Part shown: one piece after another, positions 53,839-64,000 of the stretch
Position numbering within the stretch: the first letter of the stretch is position 1
Layout: every line of letters starts with the position of its first letter
Assembly (NCBI GenBank): GCA_021234155.1
Contig: JAJEKV010000010.1
Coordinates: 6,546,871-6,610,870, forward strand
DNA: 64,000 nt
Source: Isoetes taiwanensis
Lineage: Eukaryota; Streptophyta; Lycopodiopsida; Isoetales; Isoetaceae
Direction: 5' to 3'
Position numbers and translations under genes: made by a program
Notes under the pieces: generated by a model
Told to the model about the DNA's origin: nothing
The model's database searches: none
Seen by the model: the letters and a program-made list of their open reading frames with translations, nothing else

Positions 53839-55398
53839 TGTGACGTTCCAGTACGATATACGGTCTCAAGACATATACCGTACTGCGCCGTCACGCATAC
53901 ACGCCGTCCAGTCGACGATATACGGTCTCAAGACGTATACCGTACTGCGCCGTCACGCGTACACGCCGTCCAGTCGACGTGTACGCCGACGTGTACCCAA
54001 GCAAGGACGCCCTAGGGGGCAATTTGCAATGGTGCGCACACTTAGCAATGCGCGCACCTTTAGACCTTTAACCCATTAAAGGTAGACCAAGGGTCATGGA
54101 AACCCTAAACCTAACTGATAGCCTTCATAAGGCACCAAACCCTAACATTCCCTTTTTCGCCCACAGACCTTCCGAGCTCCGATTCGCGCGCCTAAGGAGT
54201 CAATTCCAACTCCCACGATCTGCCCGTGCGCTCCAGCTTGTCAGATCATCCTTCCGACCGCATCCCGAAGCAGAACAGAGACATGGACGCCTTCGGATCA
54301 AGAGGAGTAAACCAGGGATCAGGTATTTGGTTGATTGAATAGCCTAAAACTTATTCCAACCTTCGAACCAGTAGGTTTAGCCTATTAAATCGCCCTTAGT
54401 AGCCAAGCAGGTCCTGAGATTGACTCTAACTAAAGAACCTAACTCTATGTATTAGATTAGTTCTTATTACTTATGCTCATATGATGGACGGATATATTCT
54501 GTGGACTCATTGTATTGGGAAGGGGGGTAGAGACTTAAAGCTTAGTAGATGATGCTCCTAGCTAGTCCCTCTTAGTGCATTACTAGAATTCGGCCTGTGT
54601 ACAGGAGCCCACCTGGTTGTGGGTGAAGGGGCCAGACTGGCTTAGAATGAGGTTCGTGTTCTGACCCTTGACCGATCCCTCTGGCGTGTAAAGTCTACCG
54701 GGGATCAGAGTGACTAGGTCTAATGGCTTGCCACTGAGTGTGGGCAAGGCATGGGCTCGACACCCGTGGGGTGGTGTTCACCTTCCAGTGGGTTAAGTCG
54801 AATAAGGGCAGTGGCTCTCTAGTCACCTTGGGTCAGCATGTAGATCTCTGGAGGGAGTGATCCCTACCCGCCCCATCGGGACTGGGGAGATGTAACCCAG
54901 GAATAGCCCCTTTGGCTATGCACCCAGCGGGCTACAGTCAGGTCTCAACACTTTTCAACCTACTCTGCAAAGTGTACACAGGAGGGGCGGATGGAGTGGA
55001 CAACCCTAAGCCATGTTCTTATGCCAGCCCAATCCATTGTCATGATTCTGTCTGCACTGAACTCTCTGGAGACCCAAGCTAGTCAGTCATCCCCTGGAGT
55101 CTGAGCCTTGGGTAGGAACTCCCTTTGTATTGTGCTGATCTTTGTCTATGCAGATGTTGATGTGCCACCCTTCGAGGTGGATATATGATGTTATGTTACT
55201 GACGTGTATGCTTACGCTTCCGCAGCTAGGTAGGCCCTGAGGGAGACGGGGTAAAATGACCCCTTCACTCTTCCCACTGTGGATTCTAGACGGTCACATT
55301 GATATGTGGAGGGCCCTGTATCAGTGTGGAACTGGTGCGGGGGATGAACTCCTGTTGGTATACGGTGCGGGCATCGTATACGAGTAGGGGACGTCACA
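53839..55398 (+). repeat. 3' LTR of the truncated Ty3 copy
   Basis: Starts TGTGACGTTCC and ends GACGTCACA, 1560 bp. Clearly related to the LTRs at 20017 and 31617 but shorter and more diverged in its first 300 bp. Contains a 62-bp tandem duplication at 53855-53978. Confidence 0.92.
53855..53978. repeat. 62-bp tandem duplication in the LTR U3 region
   Basis: GATATACGGTCTCAAGAC... at 53855 is repeated at 53917 with three or so differences. Each unit contains the near-palindrome TACGGTCTCAAGAC(G/A)TATACCGTA. The main element has one diverged unit at this place. Confidence 0.92.
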
Positions 55399-58300
55399 GA
55401 CAACTCGCTTGAGATCTTCGGCCCCAGCACCATCGGCATCGAGAGGAAAAGTCTCCATTCCGGCATTCGAAGACTTGAGTGCGAAACATGGGCAAGCATT
55501 CTCCCCAACGCGAATAACTTCCCACATGCTGGAATTTCCATTAATTTTTTGTGACCGTCGATTAAATCCAACGATGGTGGGTGCGTCCACATGGAGAAAA
55601 GTCTTAGTTGGCAGCAACGTGGACACTCTAAAATTGCTTCAAAGTGTCAACTTGTGTTTGTGCAAACGTGCGAAAAATAAAAATAAAAAAAAAACAATAA
55701 TTTAAGATAAATAATAATTTAAGACCAAAAAAAAGAAAAAAAACTAGCAAAAAGGCACGCCAGAGGCCATAGAAAATAAACTTAGCCATTTATTGTAGGA
55801 GTTGGCAAGGTGCAATTTGCTTAGAAACTTACAAAACACTTTTAATATAATTTAAAATCCAATCTATAATGTGGAAAGTTTGAAGCAGGCCCGCGGAAGT
55901 GATGGTTGGAAGTCCATAGTTGTGGGTGTTCTATTTATTAACATAGTTAGGTGCGCTTATACAGGACTGTAGTTTGTAAATAGGGTTTGACTAAATTATT
56001 GCTAATGTTTTTTCCTTCTTCTGGGTGATTGTTTTTGTTGTTGGAATTGGGTATGCCTTTCTATTAGGGCATGATTGCAGGTAAAAATGAGTCATTCCTT
56101 ATGGGCTTTCCCTTTCAGCCAATGGCATAGCTCACGTTTGATTATTGGGAGGTGATTGGTATGAACTTGAATCTATTGGTTTTTGTAATTAAAATAGGAT
56201 TTAAGCGTGCTTTTAGCCTTTCAATGGATTTTTGTTTAGACTATTGTGTATTTCTAGTTTTGCATTAGGTTTTCTTAGTTGTCGTGATTTAATGATTATG
56301 AACATGTTACAAAATATCCCTTGATTTTGCAAAATTTTCGAGCTTCAATTGAAGCGCCAATACTTTTATTGCTATTGGTGGTCCTAATTGTAAATTAGTA
56401 ATCCTAATTACTACTCTAAGCATTGTGCATTTAAAGCAACATAGATGTTGAGAAGTCACATTTCCAAGTACTATTTCAACAAAGAAACAAAGAATGCCCA
56501 AAAGCCAACATAGGTTATTATACAACCAGTAGCATCATTAGCATAGAGATGACTTTGAGTATTTTTTCAAGGTACTCGTATGTATGAGTACATAATATAG
56601 TTCTCCATACAAGCAAAGTTAGTCAAATTAATTTTACTTCCATCAAACTATAGAACATTGTGAAAAAAACATATTACATGGTACATTTATGCATACATTC
56701 AGAGATAAAGTCCAATTTATTTTTTATTTTTTAGCTCACAAGAAAAGGTACTTGGATGTATGGCGTTTGTTGGTTTGTGTTTTCCAGTGGTAATGAAGAT
56801 ATTGAATACTCTCCGGATGATGGTACAGTTCATCTCATGAGCATGAATATGAGCATGAATAAAGAATCTATTATATCTGTAAGTAGTATCTGGAAAATTG
56901 GGAACTCAAAGAAGCAGCGGCAGTTTTTCAAATAATGCTTGATTATGGTGTGCCATTTTCATCATGATAATGTATTGGAAAGGCAAAGTAGGGATGCATT
57001 ATTGCTTCCATCTACTACTGCTTGCAGCTCTTCAAAGTCAATGCCAAGTTCAGATCAAGTTCAGACAACCTTACTTAACGACCAAAAATAGCGGATTTGC
57101 CAAGAAGCTACATAAAGGCATTCCCCTGTGCAAATTGAAGAACCAAGAAAGCTTAAGGCATAACCCAAATCTACATCAATCAGGTTGCAAAACAGCTCAG
57201 AATGCTGGTTCTACATTACAAAGCATAAAGTTTCTTTTTGTTCTAGAATGGATGATTTTGTAAAGAGGGTCGATTCTCCTACAGCTTAGAGTGTACAACA
57301 CAAGATTGAGAACATGCTCTTGCTTCAACAGTTACATGGGTAGGCATCATATAGGTCCCAACCGTTATTCTACATGCAGTAGATGGTGAAAAAGGCTCTT
57401 CTCAACATGTGACATAGAATTCTTTAGGATCGCTGAACTACTGCAAATAGAGATATCTCAACTGACTTCATCACTAATACAGAACTCATTACAAATGTAA
57501 AGAAACTTACCTCTAACTGTAATCATGAAATGACATGGCTCATTTGGCAGATTTCTTCATTAGGGTATGGACTGTGTATTTGGCACAGCCAGCACTTTTA
57601 TGTGTACTGCAATAGCAACTAATGTTCATTTCACAGCATCCAAATGGGTATGAAGTATATCTGCAGCTTGCTAAAATGTAGTGTAGAAACTTAAGAAACA
57701 CAAAGGTTTGAGTTGTCAGTTACTTGTGCCATGTAGAGCAGAGAGTGCATGGACAATTACTATCCCGATTTAACCGTCCAAAATAGGACCTTATGTTCTG
57801 AAAGAATACTAATTGCCGCGTCTAATGATCCATTCTAAACTTGGGTAAGCAGCTCTTATCTTGCCTTTCGTTTTTCAAAAGATAATGATGGCATTACTAT
57901 TCAACAAGCAGGAATAGCCTACAAGAAGCTCAGTGTTGAAATCTGGCAAAGAATGACAGAGGTAATGTGATTATGTTGGATTGGCCAAAGCCACATGTGT
58001 TGGACGCATCCTTCTGATATAAGAGCAAAAACATTGCCGAAATGCTGGTCCAATGGGGACTGGTCTTGATTATAGCAGAATCAACGACGGGTCGAATGTG
58101 TGTCGTTACTCCACTCAAGTTATTGTTACAGAGAGGATCCCTACAAAGGAAGATAATAGTAGCATCAGCTTCAAGGTCCCCTTTGAAACATAAAATTATA
58201 TGGGTAAAGATGGTTTGCATCATGTAAAATGCTAAAATTGCTATAGCAGAGGAAGGATTGAAAAAGGTTAATTATCAGTATGGGCCTAATCATAGCATTG

Positions 58301-58555
58301 TACTTTGTCAATCCACAGCTAATCAAAAATAATTGTAACAAAACATGGGCATTAGGCTACTTACCTGATATACATGCTTATTTTCGTGACTCCGTCCATC
58401 CAATATGCAGTTGTCTTTGGAACATATGCATCAAGTACCAGAAACCCAAGGTCTGGATATTTTCTTCATGCAGGTAAATCCAAGACAACTAACTATAACT
58501 CTTATTGGGTAACATTAGATGCTGATTCAGGCTCTATACCTCAGATGGACTAAAC
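55399..58555. other. Long AT-rich stretch with no confident gene
   Basis: Weak exon-like segments occur, for example around 56787-56880 (GNEDIEYSPDDGTVHLMS, plus strand, followed by GTAAG) and around 57960-58200 on the minus strand (GDLEADATIIFLCRDPLC). I could not connect them into a gene or recognise a family. Confidence 0.35.
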
Positions 58556-59563
58556 TACCTAGGCAAGAGGTGAGAACAATTGCAAAGTCTGGCTAGCCAC
58601 GGACAGATACGTCAACTGCGATTGTGGGCAATGAACTGGACCATTTGGAGAATGTACACCATTGAATTTCATGATTAGAGTGATACTCCTATCAACAAAA
58701 CTTGGCAAAACAGAACATGGAAAAAGCACATCAATGGGCAGAAATTTGGATTTTAACTTTCTATTATAAACAGAGATTCTACCTGGAATTGGGCTCACCA
58801 AAGGAGAAATGGAACTTTGCACGAAAGATGGATTTGCTGATTTGAATGCCCCATAAAAGCAGAAATGCTTGTTGCACAGGACTTGTTGAACTACCTAGGT
58901 AAGAGGTGAGAACAATTGCAAAGTCTGGCTAGCCACGGACAGATACGTCAACTGCGATTGTGGGCAATGAACTGGACCATTTGGAGAATGTACACCATTG
59001 AATTTCATGATCAGAGCGATACTCCTATCAACAAAACTTAGCAAAATAGAACATGGAAAAAGCACATCAATGGGCAGAAATTTGGATTTTAACTTTCTAT
59101 TATAAACAGAGATTCTACCTGGAATTGGGCTCACCAAAGGAGAAATGGAACTTTGCACGAAAGATGGATTTGCTGATTTGAATGCCCCATAAAAGCAGAA
59201 ATGCTTGTTGCACAGGACTTGTTGAACTACCTAGGCAAGAGGTGAGAACAATTGCAAAGTCTGGCTAGCCACGGACAGATACGTCAACTGCGATTGTGGG
59301 CAATGAACTGGACCATTTGGAGAATGTACACCATTGAATTTCATGATCAGAGCGATACTCCTATCAACAAAACTTAGCAAAACAGAACATGGAAAAAGCA
59401 CATCAATGGGCAGAAATTTGGATTTTAACTTTCTATTATAAACAGAGATTCTACCTGGAATTGGGCTCACCAAAGGAGAAATGGAACTTTGCACGAAAGA
59501 TGGATTTGCTGATTTAAATGCCCCATAAAAGCAGAAATTCTTGTTGCACAGGTGTTGGCAGAG
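58556..59563. repeat. 336-bp tandem triplication
   Basis: Three head-to-tail copies starting at about 58556, 58892 and 59228. Each begins near AACTACCTAGGCAAGAGGTG and ends near TGTTGCACAGGACTTGTTG. Copies 2 and 3 are nearly identical; copy 1 differs at a few more sites. Each contains the same minus-strand frame of about 87 codons. Confidence 0.95.
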
Positions 59564-59713
59564 ACGAAACCGTCCAGAGCTCAGACCTAATGCATTGTAT
59601 TGTGGAAACAAATAACGAAGCATAACTCTAAAGGCAAAATCGGAAGACAAAATATGCAGCCCTCGATGGAAAATAATATTAAAAAATGATGGCCTCCCTC
59701 GGTGTAACGGCAT
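59231..59713 (-). CDS. Hypothetical ORF at the edge of the tandem array
   Basis: 160 codons, minus strand, ATG at 59713 (MPLHRGRPSFFNIIFHRG). The N-terminus is basic and hydrophobic with no acidic residues, as in organelle transit peptides. The C-terminal 87 codons lie in the third 336-bp unit and recur in units 1 and 2. No domain recognised. It could be the first exon of a gene whose following exon was triplicated, or a chance frame. Confidence 0.35.
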   Translation of the reverse strand: MPLHRGRPSFFNIIFHRGLHILSSDFAFRVMLRYLFPQYNALGLSSGRFRLCQHLCNKNFCFYGAFKSANPSFVQSSISPLVSPIPGRISVYNRKLKSKFLPIDVLFPCSVLLSFVDRSIALIMKFNGVHSPNGPVHCPQSQLTYLSVASQTLQLFSPLA

Positions 59714-60895
59714 CTACAGGTGCTGCGTTACCCACTACAAAAAAATTTGCTTGTCGTTTTGAAATGGCAAGGCGAAGCCCTACATCATCTGAATAGAAGC
59801 AAAAGAACTAAAGCATGTCCAAAAAACCAGATCAACATTTTCTACAAAGGGGTCTGGTAGAGAGAAGATCCATCAGCCGGATGAATGCGAAGAATGGGGT
59901 TCGATTGGACAACGAGAGGAATTGGTCGGGATAATCGAATAGGCGCCTTCGAACGTCCTTCCAATTCTCCGGGTCAAATTTTAGCCTTTTCTAATTTCTA
60001 TGGCCGTCGATTTAAGAAAATACAGATCCAACGGCTTAATGTCATGCCACCTAAGGTTTGGCTGATTTGGAACTGCTACGTGGATAGCCTAGAATTGCAA
60101 GGAGGGTTGCACGCTTGGTTAGGCTGGCGTGCTAAAAAGAAAAAAAAAATTTGTCGCCTTCCCTTAAACGACAACTTTAGTACCAATTAGGTTTAGTTCT
60201 TTTTTAGGGTTTCGTGTTGCCAAGACCGTAGGCATGCCCCTTGCCTGGTATTGCCGCATTTATTTGCGCCATGCTGAGGGTGGGTGGCACTGCTGAAGTT
60301 TAAGGCAACTCGGGTCTCCCTTTTTTAAGAAGTATAACCCTCGCCTGACGCCGCTGTTGGCCTTGGTCACGCGGTGTCGAAAGGTGTGTGTTGTACTCTT
60401 ATTGAGGGTTACGAGAATGTTTTACTAATTCATACCCTAGTTCTTTGGTGTTGTTGATGAAAGTCCGACACCAATATAGGAATTGGCGTATGTTTTAGTA
60501 AGCATTCGATTGGTCTCGTCTTTTGAAAAAGCGCGACCTGGGACAAGTGCAATGCATTTTAAACTTGCTAGCCTCGCATTTTGGCAGTGGCTGGGCTATA
60601 GATCATAAATCGTGTTTTGGTCCTTTCATGTGTTACCCCATCCTTGGCCTTGCACATACATACTTATGAACCAATTAAAATTTACTAGTAATAGGATAAA
60701 ATGTTAGGGTCTTAGCGTAGTAGCTTAAAATTAGCGTTTTGTTTTGGTTAAAGTGAGTTGATTTACCCTCATGTGCTAAGCACTAAATTGAAAGTTTTAT
60801 CTTTGCTTGACTTGTAGGTGTTGTTGTTGTCATTTGCGTATTGTCGTGGAGTCGCATTTTGCTAGCTAGCTAGACAATCCCTTAAAACAAGCAGT
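59714..60895. other. Intergenic and leader region
   Basis: No gene recognised. The 101-codon frame at 59885-60190 lacks family resemblance. The last several hundred bases may be the 5' leader of the kinase-like gene. Confidence 0.35.
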
Positions 60896-62578
60896 ATGAC
60901 TTCAGAAGAGAGAGCAGAAGTTAACTCACAACCAAATGTGGCATTAGTGTCTCAGACTCAGATAGAGCCGCAACCAGTAGAGGCATTGGCATCTCAAACT
61001 GGGGCTACAGAGCTGCAACCTGAGTCATCTTCTGCAGCACAACAAGCCTGGTCTACTTTGAGACCAGAATTCATGAACTGGTTGTGTAATCGACTGTGCA
61101 ATGCCTCAGCTCAGGATTTGGAATTGATTACCAACAGCGAGGAAGGATGGCTACTACCATGCAGGGCTGGTAAAAGATGCCGAGAGGGCTTTTAGGCCTC
61201 GAATGATGGATCTAGAGCCTGAAAAGAGCGAGCAAGAGAGGTATACATGGATAGTGGGTAACATTAGCCGCACTACCGGGAACATGATCACAGAAGTTGC
61301 AAATTTGAGTAGTCATCGCTTGAGGCTAGAGCTAAAAGAAAAAGCCAACACATGGAATGTGGCGTGGACCAATAGAAAATTGAAGAAAGAAGCCCATCAA
61401 CCCCCTCATCTTGTTAAGAAAGTGTTGGCGCAAACCATAAAAGCCAAACGTTCTGGTGAGACAAATAGGGAGTGGGAAGCTCGTAGAAGAGCAGATGCCA
61501 AGACAACTTGGTTTGCCAAAGTAGATTCATCACAAATAATAAACAGACAACGAATTGGTTCTGGTTCATATGGCGCAGTGTATAAGTGCAATATTTTAGG
61601 GTCTAGTTTTATTAAGGATGAACCTTATTGTGTAAAACTTCAACATAATAATTTTCAGCCAAGTACAGAATGTTGAAGAACATGAGGGAGTCTGGAATGC
61701 AAGTTAGGCACGTGTATATAATACGCTGCATTGGTAGCACAACCGGCCTAGAAAGACAAGGCTTAATTTTCCCTTTTTGGAATGGAGGTTCGTGGGCAAC
61801 CTTCTTTACAAGTCATGGGTGCAATGCCTTTGCAGAGCTTGCATTTAAAAAGTTAGGAGCTGTCCCCAGAGTTGAGACGGACTTGAGGCTGCTTGAGAAG
61901 CGCAGAAAGAAAGAATTATCTGTTGCCTCTAGGGTTGGGAACTTGGCAATGTCATTCTGCAGCAGGCTACGAAAACTCCATCAAGAAAAATATTTGCATA
62001 TGGACTTGCATCCGGGCAATATATTACTCCATTTTGATTATGGAAAGGAGAAGGGATGTATTGATCCTCAGGCTGTATACATTGGCATTTGTGATTGGGG
62101 TGAATCCAGGTTGATCGGCGAGACAGTGGAGGTAAAACGATGGCATTACAAGGGTTTGGATGGCGAGGGTAAGAAAAGAATTGAGATGGAAAGGGCCAGG
62201 CATCCATATATGCACGATGATCTTTATTTTGGTAGTGGCTCGAAGACAGTGCCTGCAAGGGTTGACTTTGATTTGCACGGGGCAGCGTATATTGTCTACT
62301 ACTTGGCTGACTTTGCTAGTAAGCACTCCTACATGGAGTCAATAGGAAGCATGGAGCAGCAAGGCAAGCATCGGAGAATGTGCGACTATTTGAAACATTG
62401 TGTTGAGTCACCAATGAGAGACAAAATACGAAAATTTGATGTGGCCCAGCTACTTGACACCATGCGGAGCAGTTTTCATTGCTCTCCAATTCCGTGCACG
62501 AGGCCACAAGATTGGATTCTTCAACTTGGCCACGGTGGTGATGACGCAGTAGACCAAGCTGGTCCTAGTCACACTTAG
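60896..62578 (+). pseudogene. Protein-kinase-like gene, frameshifted
   Basis: ATG at 60896 (MTSEERAEVNSQ), then about 90 residues of Gln/Pro/Ser-rich sequence. A one-base shift near 61150 leads into the frame that continues at 61203. That frame has the glycine-rich loop IGSGSYGAVYKC (about 61554-61589) and the ATP lysine in YCVKLQ. A second shift near 61660 leads to the rest of the catalytic domain: the catalytic loop YLHMDLHPGNILL (about 61993-62031), with Asp and Asn in place and Met instead of Arg of HRD, and a DWG version of the Mg-binding DFG motif (ICDWGES). The C-terminal lobe ends at 62578. About 560 codons in all. Such HxDLHPGN-type kinases are divergent from the usual plant receptor-like kinases. 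Two shifts suggest a pseudogene or assembly indels. Confidence 0.75.
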
Positions 62579-62846
62579 CGTGCATATTCTGTTATTCACA
62601 CGACCATAAATTTACATTCAAATATTCTTGTACCATATAATATTCCAAATAAATTCATTAAACGCTTGTTTGATGCTATTTGAGAAATTATTGTCCATGT
62701 GTATAGCTTAGCTCTTCTTTTCGCGTGTTTTTTGTGTTATTTATTCTGTGCTTTTTTATATGTCGCAGCTAACGAAAATTATAAAGACAAGAAGTCAAAG
62801 CACACCTATACAAGTCAGCGCACCTATACAAGTCAACACTATAATA
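62579..62846. other. Short intergenic region
   Basis: AT-rich spacer between the kinase-like gene and the next gene. Contains a 15-bp tandem phrase CACCTATACAAGTCA at 62802 and 62820. Confidence 0.4.
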
Positions 62847-64000
62847 ATGTCTCGTGAACAGGACGACGAATCTCCACACAACACGGATACATCGGAGCAG
62901 CAGGGTCAGCCTTCGGGTCAGCATGATTTTTCGGTACCCTTGAATTTGAGGACCCCCTCTCCTTGGCGGCAAACCATGGAGAACGAGCTTGAAATGTCAG
63001 CTGCGCGGCAAATGGAGAGAGCAGCAGCACATGCAAGAGCGAATGAGTATCGCACGGCTGAGTTAAGAAGGCTGCGCGCGATAGAGGAAGTTTCAAAGAG
63101 GGATAATTGCACCATCACAGAGGTGCATAATGTAGCTGGCGAGGCAGGGCCAGGCTATTGTCCGCATGGAGTAGACTACGACGACGTAATCACAAATTTG
63201 GACAAGAATGAGTTTGAAAGAGAGTGACCTAGTAGGTGGGGTAAGTATAAGGCTCACGAGTGCAAGATTGCTGTGGTTCGAGCAAAAGCAGTCGAGCGGC
63301 ATGTCCAAGTGAAGGGCCATTTACCCCACAATGGTGAGTTTAGTAAGAGTTTTGCACAACAAGTATACTACGAGCTTGTGAAGGAAGTGCCCGTAAATTA
63401 TGGGAGTAGAAAATGGAGGCAAGGAAGTGGTAGTGGCAGCACCAAGAGGGTCAAGCTATCGGAAGATAGCGAGAGTGGGGCACATGGTGAGCCTATCACC
63501 ATCACATACCTTGTTGCTGATGCTATCCAACTTTTGGAGGTGGCAGGGGTAGCCGCGGCTGGAGCCGTGAATGACCTTGTAGATATTCGAGCCCAATTGG
63601 AGAATGAGAGAAGTCGGAACCTAACCCTTTCCGAAGAGAATATTCGCTTAAAGGACCGTGCTATGACAAGATGGCGCTGAATTAGAGGACACTAAACGGC
63701 AGCTAGCGGCATTGAATAGAGAGGCAACGGTCCTCAGGGAAAACAACGATCACTTGCGCAATCTGACAAGATCGTTGGACTCTGACCCTTTTAGGGTCAC
63801 TTCAGAGCAGTCGATATCCTATCTCCCACGTGAGTATTTGTATGAGAGCCAGTGGGAAGAGCTAAAGATTGCTGATTTCAGACATTGCCAGTTGTGTGGT
63901 GACAACCTGACACAGGTGGGCTGGTACACTCTAGGGTGTGGGCATCGCATGCACATGCGATGTGTTCTTGATTGGATGTTGCAAAGACGCTTCTATCCAA
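62847..64000 (+). pseudogene. Coiled-coil RING-type protein gene, partial and broken
   Basis: ATG at 62847 (MSREQDDESPHNTDTSEQQ). The first part includes the basic, Arg-rich helix MERAAAHARANEYRTAELRR. The frame meets a TGA at 63225-63227 and continues in the same frame (AHECKIAVVRAKAVERHVQV) to about 63670. A one-base shift then leads to a coiled coil (AELEDTKRQLAALNRE) and a RING-H2-like zinc finger, HCQLCGD...LGCGHRMHMRCVLDWM, at the window edge (about 63883-63990). RING domains usually act as ubiquitin ligases. It follows the kinase-like gene on the same strand within 270 bp, and both carry similar light damage. The 3' end is outside the window. Confidence 0.65.

Larger units (their letters stand above)
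51236..55398 (+). mobile_element. Truncated second copy of the Ty3 chromovirus
   Basis: Starts abruptly inside RNase H at about 51236 and runs through integrase, chromodomain, 3' internal region, double polypurine tract and a full LTR (53839-55398). It lacks the 5' LTR, both extra ORFs, gag, protease and reverse transcriptase. No flanking target duplication can be defined. The break is fused to unrelated mosaic sequence. Confidence 0.95.

Overview
This is nuclear DNA of a land plant, probably a large, repeat-rich genome such as a fern or another spore-bearing vascular plant; the species call is a guess. Plant evidence: PPR-type repeats, a spliced BRANCHLESS TRICHOME/At5g41620-like gene, an S-adenosylhomocysteine hydrolase fragment, chromodomain Ty3 retrotransposons primed by initiator Met-tRNA, and a plant-type Helitron. 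Only one confident intact host gene is present; most of the rest is nested mobile DNA and gene debris. No rRNA, tRNA or CRISPR array was recognised.

Layout. 1-2564: 3' end and LTR of a Ty3-like element. 3387-6352: an old LINE split by a younger LINE tail with a 10-bp target duplication. 6722-7788: a poly-A retroposon with 13-bp duplications. 8132-10121: a non-autonomous hAT element with 20-bp terminal inverted repeats and an exact 8-bp duplication. 12308-14709: a three-exon coiled-coil host gene (738 aa). 18109-37169 (minus): a Helitron RepHel gene followed by a second spliced ORF and a GIY-YIG nuclease domain. 20017-33278 (minus): a complete 13.3-kb Ty3 chromovirus that inserted into the Helitron helicase (target duplication TAACT). 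37639-51235: a mosaic of duplicated blocks, PPR, SAHH and Helitron fragments, a zinc-knuckle gene, a small two-exon gene and a LINE. 51236-55398: a truncated second copy of the Ty3 element with its LTR. 58556-59563: a threefold 336-bp tandem repeat. 60896-64000: a broken protein-kinase-like gene followed by a broken coiled-coil/RING gene running off the window.

The most striking content is inside the 13.3-kb Ty3 element. Between its primer-binding site and gag it carries two extra coding units. The first begins with the exact histone H3 tail MARTKQTARK and ends, after a charged linker, an AT-hook core and a proline-rich stretch, with a full histone H3/CENH3-type histone fold. It is bracketed by four ~65-bp palindromes. 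The same element encodes an integrase of the chromodomain class, the domain type that reads methylated H3 tails. A retrotransposon carrying its own H3-like protein is, as far as I know, undescribed. The second notable system is the Helitron whose helicase ORF is followed 12 bases later by an ORF leading to a GIY-YIG endonuclease domain.

Both large elements are damaged. The Ty3 pol has three in-frame stops, one in the protease active site, and an in-frame loss of most of the chromodomain. The H3-like unit, the second extra ORF and the Helitron ORF carry single-base frameshifts. Some of these may be assembly indels rather than true decay.
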